A DNA stretch of 64,000 nt from Whitmania pigra (taxonomy: Eukaryota > Annelida > Clitellata > Hirudinida > Haemopidae), in contig JAJTWR010000044.1 in the NCBI GenBank assembly GCA_021613335.1, forward strand, positions 1,924,001 through 1,988,000. Direction: 5' to 3'. Position numbers and translations under genes: made by a program. The first letter of the stretch is position 1. Each line of letters opens with the position of its first letter. The notes below the pieces were generated by a model. The model did not search any database. It was not told the DNA's origin and worked only from the letters and a program-made list of their open reading frames with translations. This document shows, piece by piece, positions 12,912-23,341 of this stretch.

Positions 12912-14375
12912 ATGAGCGAAAAGGACTCTGAGGGGCAAGAGAAAGCAGATGAACGAGTGATCATCAACGTGAGTGGAATGAGAGTCGAGACAAGACTCAA
13001 AACTCTGAGCACTTTTCCTGACAGCCTGCTCGGCGATCCATGCCGTAGAATCAAGTATTACGATGCTCTGCGTAACGAATACTTCTTCGACAGAAACAGG
13101 CAAAGCTTCGACGCCATATTGTATTATTATCAAAGCGGGGGGCGCCTGAGAAGGCCCATCAACGTCCCAATCGAGGTGTTTTCGGATGAGATAAGTTTTT
13201 ACGAGCTGGGTGACAACGCGATCGAGAAGTACAAAGAAGAGGAAGGTATCGTCAGGGAGCCAGAACAAGTACTTCCATCGAACGAATTTCAAAGAAGTCT
13301 TTGGTTGCTCTTCGAATATCCAGAAAGTTCGATCGCAGCCAGGATAATTGCCATACTTTCCGTGAGCGTCATTTTATTATCCATCGTTATATTTTGTCTC
13401 GAAACGCTGCCGGATTTCAAAACTTACAAGGAAACTCTTCGCAGCTACAACGCCTCAAATGTTAATTTCCAGTCGCTCATCGACGACATGCCACGCTTCT
13501 CGGAACCATTTTTCGTCATAGAAACCTGCTGCATTGTGTGGTTCACGTTCGAACTGATCATTCGATTTGCAGCCTCGCCGAATCATGTCAAGTTTTTCAA
13601 GAACATCATGAACTTCATAGACCTCATGGCAATCATTCCTTACTTCGTCACTCTGAGCACAATCCTCGCAGACAACGAGGACGCTCAAGATCAGAGGATG
13701 TACTTGGCAATGCTGCGAGTCATTCGACTAGTCAGAGTGTTTCGTATATTCAAACTATCCAGGCATTCAAAGGGTCTTCAAATACTCGGTCAAACGATCA
13801 AAGCCAGTCTAAGAGAACTCGGTCTTTTGGTCTTCTTCCTCTTCATATGCGTCGTTTTATTCTCCAGTGCCGTTTTCTTTGCCGAAACAGACACCGGAAA
13901 GTTTGCAAGCATTCCCGATGCCTTTTGGTGGGCTGTCGTTACCATGACAACCGTGGGTTACGGAGACATGTACCCCATAACGCCGTGGGGGAGATTGGTC
14001 GGATCGCTCTGCGCCATAGCAGGGGTGCTCACTATCGCCCTGCCCGTGCCGGTGATAGTATCGAACTTCAACTACTTCTACAACCGAGAAACCGACAGCA
14101 GGGAAAAAGAAATGTACATACACATTCAGCCCTGTCCTAACAATTTCTACACACCTTCCTTTTCGACCTATTCCTTCAGCTCGGACGTGTCAAACTCCAG
14201 TGGCGATCAAATTTCTTCATCTTCTCATCAGGACTCGGAGAGCAGCAAGACCGCGGAAAACGTTCGAATTCCCGAAGAGGATCCGGAAAGCTCCGGTCGG
14301 AGTAAGTCTCCTTCGTCCCACAAATTCAAAAGAAGCAACTGCAAGCTAAAAAGCGTGGTAGTGGTACAACACTGA
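12912..14375 (+). CDS. Sh: Shaker-type (Kv1) voltage-gated potassium channel subunit
   Basis: This is a 487-residue pore-forming subunit of a tetrameric delayed-rectifier or A-type K+ channel in the plasma membrane, coded without introns. It has a T1 tetramerisation domain at about 15-110 ([19 protein letters not shown]), S1 about 142-163, S2 201-220, S3 230-250 and S4 264-285 with basic residues every third position (R269, R272, R275, R278, K281, R284). S5 is 303-324, the selectivity filter TVGYGD is 347-352, and S6 carries the Kv hinge PVP at 378-380. N180 in the S1-S2 loop sits in an NAS glycosylation sequon. The N-terminus before T1 is only about 14 residues, so no inactivation ball is encoded here. 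A CAG acceptor-like site 11 bases upstream of the ATG leaves an open frame, so an upstream exon could add an N-terminus. The C-terminus ends VVVVQH, not the ETDV PDZ ligand of Shaker. Confidence 0.95.
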   Translation: MSEKDSEGQEKADERVIINVSGMRVETRLKTLSTFPDSLLGDPCRRIKYYDALRNEYFFDRNRQSFDAILYYYQSGGRLRRPINVPIEVFSDEISFYELGDNAIEKYKEEEGIVREPEQVLPSNEFQRSLWLLFEYPESSIAARIIAILSVSVILLSIVIFCLETLPDFKTYKETLRSYNASNVNFQSLIDDMPRFSEPFFVIETCCIVWFTFELIIRFAASPNHVKFFKNIMNFIDLMAIIPYFVTLSTILADNEDAQDQRMYLAMLRVIRLVRVFRIFKLSRHSKGLQILGQTIKASLRELGLLVFFLFICVVLFSSAVFFAETDTGKFASIPDAFWWAVVTMTTVGYGDMYPITPWGRLVGSLCAIAGVLTIALPVPVIVSNFNYFYNRETDSREKEMYIHIQPCPNNFYTPSFSTYSFSSDVSNSSGDQISSSSHQDSESSKTAENVRIPEEDPESSGRSKSPSSHKFKRSNCKLKSVVVVQH

Positions 14376-15282
14376 TACCTCTTCTGCATTCATTTCATTG
14401 AGTTTGCCTACAATGCACACTTAGACTCGATTACCCGGTCTTTCATTTTATAGAGTCGTAGCTGCATCTTCAATTCATCATCAAGCTTGACTCTGGTCGA
14501 GTCACGAAGTTCTCCTCGGAATTCCGATTCGTGGTTGCAACAGGGCGTCGGTCGATTAAAACGTTTTCATTGGAAGTCGACCGAGAAACGTCACGGGAAT
14601 GAAGAAATCGTGCGATCGAACAAAAACAACACCGGAACGTTTGAAACAAATTCGATTGAGTGAAAGCAAAGGAATGAAAATCTTCGTTAACGGACAGAAG
14701 TGCGGTAATAAAATCCTCACAATCCGACGTAACACAGCGCACGTTCTCCTGCCAACGAGCGAAGGAAAACGTCGTCTTTCTATTTAACTTCACTTGGAGC
14801 TTTGTAACGTGTTTGCGAGCCTGCAAAGAAAGGATTTAATTCAGCCAACATAGTATTAGCATTTCCATATTAAAACTTTTGCTCTTACAAATAATAAATT
14901 TCTACAAGCCATCTACAGGTGAAACATGTGTGGTGAATTAAAATTAATCAAATAATAAGATGTAAAAATTTGGCTTTGAATATAAAACATATCTGAAGTC
15001 CTGAGATTGGCACAATTGATGTTTCGACACAAATATAACCATAAACAATAAGTAATAACAAGCTCATTATTTCATTTAAATCTTCTCAACCCATATTCTC
15101 CAATATGTCAGTACATTTATTCAATATTATTACAATAAGGTACTTCATCTTCAACACTGAGTATCCTCACAACTTTTGTTGACTAAATTAATAAATTATG
15201 ACAGCCCCCAATCAATTAATTTATGGCCTTAATAATTTCATGAAAATATCTTAATCATCCTTTTGAGACTTAATAAATACAT
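14376..15282. other. intergenic between the channel and ARL1, no gene seen
   Basis: Open frames on both strands at 14470-14826 overlap each other and show no domain. The rest is AT-rich. The ARL1 3' UTR presumably occupies the upper end. Confidence 0.45.
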
Positions 15283-16646
<1,364 letters not shown>

Positions 16647-16975
16647 GATTTACGAGAAGTAAACAGTTTCCTGAAACACACGTCAACAGCTCGACATCAA
16701 CAAATGTTATGCACCGGATCGAGTTAGGTGAGAAAACGATTAAAAGGTACGCAAATTTATAAAAAAAAAACAAATTTTATTAGAACATTTTTTATTTTTC
16801 GCTAATATTTACAATCGTTTGACGCTTTCAACATAACCTTTAACCATAAGCCCAGTATGCTTTATTCAAAGATATTTGAATTTTGACTCATCTGACTTTT
16901 TTAGTATAGCTTAAAAATAATTTTCATTAAATTTCTTTATTATAACAAAGAATGCATTACTTTGACGGAAGTCTT
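16647..16975. other. intergenic upstream of ARL1
   Basis: This is the probable ARL1 promoter side. No other feature is visible. Confidence 0.4.
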
Positions 16976-17105
16976 TTCAGCTTTTTCCAAGGGGGAGGCA
17001 AACTTTCGCACAACTTGAGATGGCCTTTTTTGCTTCTAGCCAAAAATTAAAGAAGGACAAACACTCGCTCAACACGAGATGACCCTTCTTTGCGTCTGGT
17101 CTTCT
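16976..17105. repeat. repeat fragments, two tandem divergent copies
   Basis: 16976-17046 (CAGCTTTTTCCAAGGGGGAG ... TTTTTTGCTTCTAGCC) is followed by a second diverged copy at about 17058-17103 (GACAAACACTCGCTCAACAC ...). An inverted relative lies at 23755-23830, on the other side of the large transposon. It is an unclassified family. Confidence 0.6.
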
Positions 17106-17514
17106 TTGCGATTTTTCAGCCATATTGTCCATTTTTTTGTTTTCGCGCCCTTCGAAGAAAATTGAAATATATCGTATGTGGCTGGTGTATTTCTCATTAA
17201 ACTTTCTTAATTAATAACAGGTATTCAGTTTAAGTACTAAATGTATGTATATTAATGCAGGTATTTAAGTTTAAATCAACATAAAATAAGGTGTTTAGGG
17301 GCCGTTCACATATTATATAACGCCGAAGGGGGGGTGTATGCAAATTTGTTATTTTTGTTATATTGGGGGAAGGAGGGGTCTGAGCAGATGTTATATAACA
17401 CTTTTAGAAAAGCACGAGCAGTTAATTCAAATCTTTTTTGTATTATGAATATTATTGAGTTCAATTTAATTTTGAAAAATTCTCGAAAAACCAGACTATC
17501 CATCACAGGAATGT

Positions 17515-18000
17515 TTGGCAGCTCACGTGAGGGCCAATCAGTACTTTCTACAGGTCGTAAAATGCAGTAATGAAGAGTGCTGTGCTTCATTCAGATCGGG
17601 CTTGAAATCTATCCTGCCGCAGGGCTTTCTGTCAGCTCCACTGTGTGTCGACAATTCCGAAGGTTTGAGTCCAGCAGCTGCAGATAATGAACAGTGCAAT
17701 TATTTGACGCTCTTTCAAAGACTGTCTGTCAGATTGGAACCAGCTGGTTATGGCGGCATGAGCCTATTCAGTATTCCATATTATGCTTGCTGTCCAACTG
17801 TTAAAGATCAGATAACCAGTAGAACTTGCAATGTATGCAAAATGTATTTTCCTTCAGTAGTTATGGTGACCCAGCACAAGAAGGAAGTGCATCATCGAGT
17901 GAAATCGAGTCGAAAGTGAATGACATCCCATGCATAAGGCCAGTGCGTATAGCAGCAAGGAGACAACGGGAACTGATGGCTATAATTGCAGAAGGTATGA
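17515..18000 (+). pseudogene. zinc-finger protein gene remnant inside the DNA transposon
   Basis: The open frame at 17515-17919 encodes a cysteine-rich segment ending in a C2H2-like finger, CNVCKMYFPSVVMVTQHKK followed by EVHH. The frame then stops. A second frame over 17900-17996 continues with IPCIRPVRIAARRQRELMAI and ends at a GT donor (GAAG|GTATGA). The natural continuation appears to need a one-base shift near 17890-17915, so the gene is probably broken. A possible further exon at 21048-21180 reads EDAEWMVEEYVEHVWAA. I do not know a function; the gene looks like transposon cargo or a captured host gene. Confidence 0.45.
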
Positions 18001-18281
18001 CCTTGAAACACTTTAGATTTGTTGTGTGAATTAACATATTTTGCAAAAAAATGTGACCTTATAAATGTATAAATGTTGAAATATTGATATGCAGGACCTG
18101 TGAATTAGACATAGTTGGATTGGGTTGTCATATATTACCTCAATTCCTTAAACGCTTAACTTCTATTATTCAGTTCCGTTAACTGAATACCTGCTCTAAT
18201 AAACTTATTAGTTAACTTACTTATTTGCGGACCCCCGGGTTATTTCATTGGTGTCAGGAGTGGGATCCCAAAAAGTAAGTC

Positions 18282-19475
18282 ATGAGCAAGGTCTTAGAAG
18301 ATTTAACCGTTGCTGAAATGAGACGTGAACTTAAGTCGAGAAACATGGAATCAAAAGGGCTCAAGGCAGAATTACAAGACCGTCTGCAGTCGTGGATAGT
18401 AGACCAGGGTGAGGATCCAGAAGCTTATATATTTGTTGATCCGGCTGTGAACAATCTAAACAGCAATATGGAAAAGATGGATAAAAGGATGAAAAGTTTT
18501 CAAGAAAAGATGAAAGAAAAGATGGAAGGTTTTCAAGAAAAGATGGAAGAAAAGATGAAAGATCTTCAAGTAAAGATGGAAGGCTTTCAAGAAAAGATGG
18601 AAGGAAAGATAAAAGGCTTTCAAGTAAAGATTGAAGATTTACAAGCAGAAATTAACCTATTGAAAGCCAAGCAGGTGGAAGTACCTGAACAGGAGAGACC
18701 TCAAAACTACCCTTCACAGGTAAGATCAAATACAGTCGAGAGATCAAAAAAAATACGACCTCCGACATTCGATGGTCAGGTACCATGGATGGTATTTAAG
18801 CATCAGTTCGAAACAGCTGCTAGACATAATGATTGGTCAGAGGAAGAAAAAGCAACAGAACTGATCATGACCCTCCAAGGAAAGGCGGCGGATCTTCTGC
18901 AGACTATGTTGGATTGTCGGGATTACTCAAAGTTAGTAGAGACTATGGAAAGAAGATTTGATAACATGCACTTGGGAGAGGTATTTCGCAGCGAGCTGAT
19001 GAGCAGAGTACAGAAGCCTGGGGAAACTCTTCAAGAATTGGAGGCCGATATCAGACGACTTGCATATTTAGCCTATCCACGTATGTCTACTGAGTTCCTA
19101 GAAACTACTATAAATACGGCTTTCATTGACGGAATACGGGATGAAGAACTAAAATTGGCAGTCAGAATTAACGGTAAACAAACCAGTCATGAGGCACTGG
19201 CTTTTGCCTTGTCATTTGAAGCAGCCAGAGCATCTGTTAAAAAGAATTCACACGTAAAGCGGACCGAAGCATACGAGGATGGACAAAATCAACTTGTTAG
19301 ACAACTATCGGAACAAATGGAGAATTTGAACAAACTGAGTGCAAACCTGAGATATCGCAATGAAGATCGAAGACCAAGATGTTTCAGATGCAACAGACCA
19401 GGTCACTTGCAAAAAGATTGCCGAGCAATTCTGGGAAGAGAACAAAAATGGAGAAAATCAAATCAGGAAAACTAG
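18282..19475 (+). CDS. retroelement Gag with N-terminal SAP domain
   Basis: This 397-residue protein is the structural Gag of the inverted-LTR element. Residues 6-41 (LTVAEMRRELKSRNMESKGL) match the SAP DNA-binding motif (helix, LKxRG-like turn, helix). Residues about 59-125 form a coiled coil built from MEGFQEKMEEKMK-type 11-residue repeats. A retrotransposon Gag core follows at about 155-310 (RPPTFDGQVPWMVFKHQFET). The zinc knuckle C367-x2-C370-x4-H375-x4-C380 ends the protein. SAP domains at the N-terminus of Gag are uncommon. The frame is intact, which suggests recent insertion. Confidence 0.85.
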   Translation: MSKVLEDLTVAEMRRELKSRNMESKGLKAELQDRLQSWIVDQGEDPEAYIFVDPAVNNLNSNMEKMDKRMKSFQEKMKEKMEGFQEKMEEKMKDLQVKMEGFQEKMEGKIKGFQVKIEDLQAEINLLKAKQVEVPEQERPQNYPSQVRSNTVERSKKIRPPTFDGQVPWMVFKHQFETAARHNDWSEEEKATELIMTLQGKAADLLQTMLDCRDYSKLVETMERRFDNMHLGEVFRSELMSRVQKPGETLQELEADIRRLAYLAYPRMSTEFLETTINTAFIDGIRDEELKLAVRINGKQTSHEALAFALSFEAARASVKKNSHVKRTEAYEDGQNQLVRQLSEQMENLNKLSANLRYRNEDRRPRCFRCNRPGHLQKDCRAILGREQKWRKSNQEN

Positions 19476-19491
19476 ATGCTGCCGGTTTTAA

Positions 19492-20610
19492 GGAGCGAAA
19501 CCGGTCCAGCAAGTCACTAAGGCTCCCTCAATCATAATTCCAGTTACCGCCATAGGAATAGGAACTACCCTTGGAGTGAAGGGGCAGATAGGAAGTAAGA
19601 AAATTTTTTTCATTCTGGACACCGGAGCGTCACGGTCTATTATCCAACCACAAATGGTAAAAGAAAGACATGTCATGAAAAACAGCGCATTTACCCTGAG
19701 GACAGCAACCGGAGAATTAGTGCCGGTCAAAGGAATTTCAAATTTAAGCTTTGAAATAGGGGGGCAGTCATACGTTCAAGAGTTTCTAGTAGCAAATATC
19801 ACGGATAGATGTATACTAGGGTTAGACTTTATGCGGAATCACGGAATTTCTTTGAACATGAAAGGTGGTACACTTAAGCAAGATCATGTGGAAATTCCGT
19901 TGTGCTACGATAATGACGAAAGCATGGGATCAAGTGTCCAGGTCCTTCATGACTCAATCATTCCTGCTCGGTCTGAGAGTGTGTTATGGGGCAAACTGAA
20001 AGGTCGCAACCAAGAAGGAGCCTTCGTCGTAACAATAGAACCAAGCAGCGAGGTAGAGCTAATGATCGGACGCACACTGGCAAAAGTGAACTTCGATCGG
20101 AAGGTACCTGTAAGGGTAATGAACTTATCTAATCACGAACATCGCCTCAAATCTGGCACTACCATCGCGAAATGTGATAACGTCGAACATGTACAATTAA
20201 CGGAGAGCTGGGACCTGTCCAGAGATAAAAACAACAAAGATACCCAGATCGGACCCTCGGTGAAAACTCTTCACGGACAAGAATACCAAAAAGCTAAAAA
20301 CTTGGTCACTGAATACCGTGATATCATGGCTGAACATGATACATCGTTTGGGAGAACGAATTTGATACAACATCGGATTAATACGAACAGTAACAGACCA
20401 ATCCGACAGGCCCCTAGAAGACTTCCGTTGGCAACCAGGAATGACGCTGCAAGAATGATAGAAGAAATGAAGGAACAGGGAGTCATCGAACCATCAAACA
20501 GCCCTTGGAGTTCACCAGTGGTTCTCGTGAAGAAGAAGGATGGATCACTGCGATTTTGTGTCGACTACAAAATGTTGAATGAAATAACCCGGGGGTCCGC
20601 AAATAAGTAA
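19492..20610 (+). pseudogene. retroelement Pol fragment: protease and start of reverse transcriptase
   Basis: The frame is open from 19492, right after an in-frame TAA. It differs from the Gag frame, and the Gag stop is at 19473-19475, so simple frameshift fusion is not possible here. It contains the aspartic protease motif [11 protein letters not shown] with the later CILGLDFM. It also contains the start of a Ty3/Gypsy RT ([20 protein letters not shown], then [12 protein letters not shown]). After NEIT the sequence switches into the inverted LTR and stops. The polymerase catalytic site, RNase H and integrase are absent. Confidence 0.85.
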
Positions 20611-21491
20611 GTTAACTAATAAGTTTATTAGAGCAGGTATTCAGTTAACGGAACTGAATAATAGAAGTTAAGCGTTTAAGGAATTGAGGTACTTAAGGAT
20701 GCAAATGGTTATTTGGGCTTCTAAGTTGTCTGATTCTCGCTGTTTGTCAGGTGATTATCGAGAATGCTTTTCTGTAGCAAAAATAGATCCCACGTGCCCG
20801 GAAAAGATGCCAAATATAATTAAGTATAAATTTAATTATATTAGCAATATAAACTTAATTAATTTCCAAAAACCTAAGTTTACAACATTATTATATTACA
20901 TAATTAGATTATAATACATAAATGTATCTGTTAACTCTTTAACATTTCTATCAGTTTAAACTACAGTTTTAATTAAACCATTACTTAAAATGTAAATATT
21001 TAAATGGCATGCAGGGTATTAAATGAAAAAATACTGGTTGTTTTAAAGGGATGTCAGAAGATGCAGAATGGATGGTCGAGGAATACGTTGAACATGTCTG
21101 GGCTGCAACCATCTTCAGATGCTACTCTGTCATCTGGATTCCCGACTGTGGAGGACAGTTGTTTGCCATGGGAGTGAACTGTACAAACTTTAACTTAACT
21201 AACGTTGAAAGCATGTGTTGTTTAATATAGAAAAAACGATTTTCAATTTTACTATTACTAATATACCGTGTTTGTCTAAAAGTTATGTTTAGTGAGAACC
21301 TACAATAGGGGGGGGGGAGATTGTTATGTAATATTGAGGGGGGAGGGTTTCCACAAATGTTACATAACGTTATATGAGGGGGGAGGGGAGGGCAGGGGCG
21401 CCGAGAGCCATCAAGGGCCCCAGGGCAGGACATCATTGCGGGCCCCTTGTCAAAATACAGTCAATTCCGGGTATAGTCGAGTCGGTTACAG

Positions 21492-21933
21492 CAGAGGCAT
21501 AGCTAAGGGGGGGGGGGATACATATGTCCCCGGGCGCCAAGATACAGGGGCGCCAAAATGAGGCTTAATGCATCAATGGGACAGGATCGTCTCAGTGATC
21601 TTGCTCTTCTTAGTATAGACAGAGAAACGCTTGAGAAAACAGACTTTGATGACGTTATTGATCAGCTTGCAACTGTTAAATCAAGAAAAATAAATCTATT
21701 TTAGACTACTATGCATGTAAATCATCTTAGACTGTGACTGATTGGGTGAAGCATGCGCTACTATTTGTAGAACGTTTTTTCACTTTTAAATGGATGCCTT
21801 GTGCCATTAAAATTTGATTTTTATTTCAATTTCAAATTTAGTGTAATACAGTAAGATTAAATATATAGACATGGAAAAGGGCGCCAATTCTATAGTTTGC
21901 CCCCGGGCGAAAAATACCCAGGCTAGGCCTCTG
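21492..21933 (+). mobile_element. 442-bp deleted hAT element with perfect 8-bp duplication
   Basis: The terminal repeats are CAGAGGCATAGC (left) and GCTAGGCCTCTG (right, inverted). Both sides are flanked by the identical octamer GGTTACAG (21484-21491 and 21934-21941). The interior keeps only the last part of the hAT transposase gene, so it is an internal-deletion derivative. It lies within the Tigger-like MITE and is therefore the youngest layer of the stack. Confidence 0.88.
21558..21704 (+). pseudogene. C-terminal fragment of a hAT transposase
   Basis: The 48 residues include MGQDRLSDLALLSIDRETLE and FDDVIDQLATVKSRK. This is the RL(S/N)xLALLxI...DFDDVI conclusion of the hAT dimerisation domain seen in ZMYM-like and related transposases. 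The catalytic region is absent. The ATG is probably only an internal methionine. Confidence 0.75.
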
Positions 21934-23341
21934 GGTTACAGTCAAGATTCGGAAACAGTCAAGCTGATCTCTTGCACCGTGTAAACCATACGTAGCTTAC
22001 TATTTTCGATTATAGTAAATATTCCGTTATAGTCAACAGCCTACAGTTTTGGACGTGACTATATCCGGAATTGACCGTATTTAGAAATTTTGTCGCTATA
22101 ATAAAACCTGTAAATCGAGGTAAATGTTACTATCAAGGTTCAACATTCGTGCATACATGGTACTAAATTAAAATATAGAAATGACTTTTGTAAAGGTAAA
22201 CGCTGTTAGTCATCTAATTTGAATTTATTTGTTTTACAGTTAATCAAAATGAAAGTAGTAATTTTTGTTGGTCAAACACGCAGCGAGGCGCTTTAAATTA
22301 GCCAACCCTAATCATCGGTGATCCTATTTTTTGTGACTTTTTCATTTCATCATAATTGTGTCCTTACCTGCAACGACCGTTACACCATACAGCCTTAGTC
22401 AAAGATAACCAGCCACATGCTACGTGTACAGATTTGTGTGCACTAAGCAAACTGGTGTTTCGATGGAGATTAAGCTACACAAGTTCTTAAAAACGATGTA
22501 ATTATGTGGAACCGACTTTTACGACATGCAAGAGAGATGGCTACAACAAAACTTTGCGGGCTTTTCTGCGTGCAGACAGTTCAATTATACTGTTGTAATC
22601 AATCGTTCTTGCAAGTCGACCTTCCACTGCCGGCATTCCAAGGCTGGTCAGGCGTTCTTGACACATTGTCGATCTCAGAACATTTTAAACTCGGGCCAAT
22701 GTGATGAAAGATCGTTCTGCTTGAGCAACGGTAACCGGAAGCGTGCAGAAGATACGTATCATAATGACAACGTTTGGAAACAGTGTATTAAATGACACAA
22801 TAACATAGCTGTTGTTATTTATTATAGCAATGGATTTGCTCTTTCAATATCGTGATAGTTTAACAAATTAAATATGTAAGATTTTTACATCCTTTAGACC
22901 AAAAATCAACTTTAGCAGTAATCTAGTGTGTATAACTCCACAGAAATAGAAGTGATGGTAAATCAAACCTTTCCTGCTAGGGAACAAATCAAATCTGTAA
23001 TGGTCCGTTTCGCCTAAAATGGTGTGGGCGTCCTACACCACCTTACCCTAGCGTCTCACATCAGAATACAGAGTTTATACACCCTACGTGAAATGGACTG
23101 TTCGTTCGGCAGTATATAAAAGTATTTTACAGTATGTAAAACTATGGGGCTATTAGGACATTATGTTCTTTCGCTTACGGTAAACGAAGAGACGTGCAAA
23201 AATTGACATGATCGGACCGGCCGGGTCCCCTTACAGATGCGGGCCCCCTGGCAGTGACCCCACCTGCCCCCCCTCTCGGCGTCACTGGGGGAAGGTAAAA
23301 ATTGACATTTTTGCGTTATATAATATGTGAACGGCCCCTTA

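Larger units (their letters stand above)
18126..20691 (+). mobile_element. Ty3/Gypsy-like retroelement with LTR copies in inverted orientation
   Basis: The left LTR is about 18126-18247 (starts TGTCATATATTACC, contains AATAAA, ends TTATTTCA). It is followed by a primer-binding-like TTGGTGTCAGGAGTGGGATC. Gag (18282-19475) and protease/RT-start (19492-20610) follow. At the right end the same LTR returns in reverse: 18136-18249 and 20578-20691 are perfect 114-bp inverted repeats. Pol is cut off inside the RT domain exactly where the inverted LTR begins. The rest of RT, RNase H and integrase are missing, so it cannot be autonomous. Confidence 0.85.
21458..22077. mobile_element. Tigger/pogo-like MITE inside the hAT element
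   Basis: The ends CAGTCAATTCCGGGTATAGT (21458 on) and its inverted partner ACTATATCCGGAATTGACCG (to 22077) are flanked by TA on both sides (21456-21457, 22078-22079). The TA duplication and CAGT start fit the pogo/Tigger group. It has no coding capacity apart from the hAT insertion within it. Confidence 0.7.
21393..23287. mobile_element. non-autonomous hAT element with 15-bp TIRs
   Basis: The left end CAGGGGCGCCGAGAG (21393) and right end CTCTCGGCGTCACTG (ending 23287) are inverted repeats matching at 13 of 15 positions. They are flanked by 8-bp near-duplicates, GGGGAGGG (21385-21392) and GGGGAAGG (23288-23295). The 8-bp duplication and CAG...CTG ends are hAT features. No transposase was recognised in the outer part. 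Open frames at 22504-22795 show no domain. The element sits inside the 6-kb transposon and hosts a Tigger-like MITE. Confidence 0.65.
17298..23338. mobile_element. 6.0-kb DNA transposon with 26-bp perfect TIRs and TTA duplication (PIF/Harbinger-like?)
   Basis: The first 26 bases (17298-17323, starting GGGGCCGTTCACATATTATA) are repeated exactly, inverted, at 23313-23338. Both sides are flanked by TTA (17295-17297 and 23339-23341), a 3-bp target duplication as made by PIF/Harbinger transposases. No transposase was found, so the superfamily is an inference from the duplication. The element carries remains of a zinc-finger gene near its left end. It was later split by a retroelement with inverted LTRs (18126-20691) and a hAT element (21393-23287). 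Subterminal G-rich tracts (17330-17395 and 21305-21390) resemble each other. Confidence 0.75.

Noticed and set aside
13538..14140. 200-residue open frame inside the channel gene in another phase
   Set aside because: It is a shadow frame. The channel frame has full domain support and this one has none.
14470..14826. Opposed open frames after the channel gene
   Set aside because: No domain or splice context, and the two strands overlap; probably chance in a GC-richer patch.
22504..22795. Overlapping frames within the hAT element as a possible cargo gene
   Set aside because: Two overlapping phases, no conserved motif, and the composition does not resemble the coding regions nearby.
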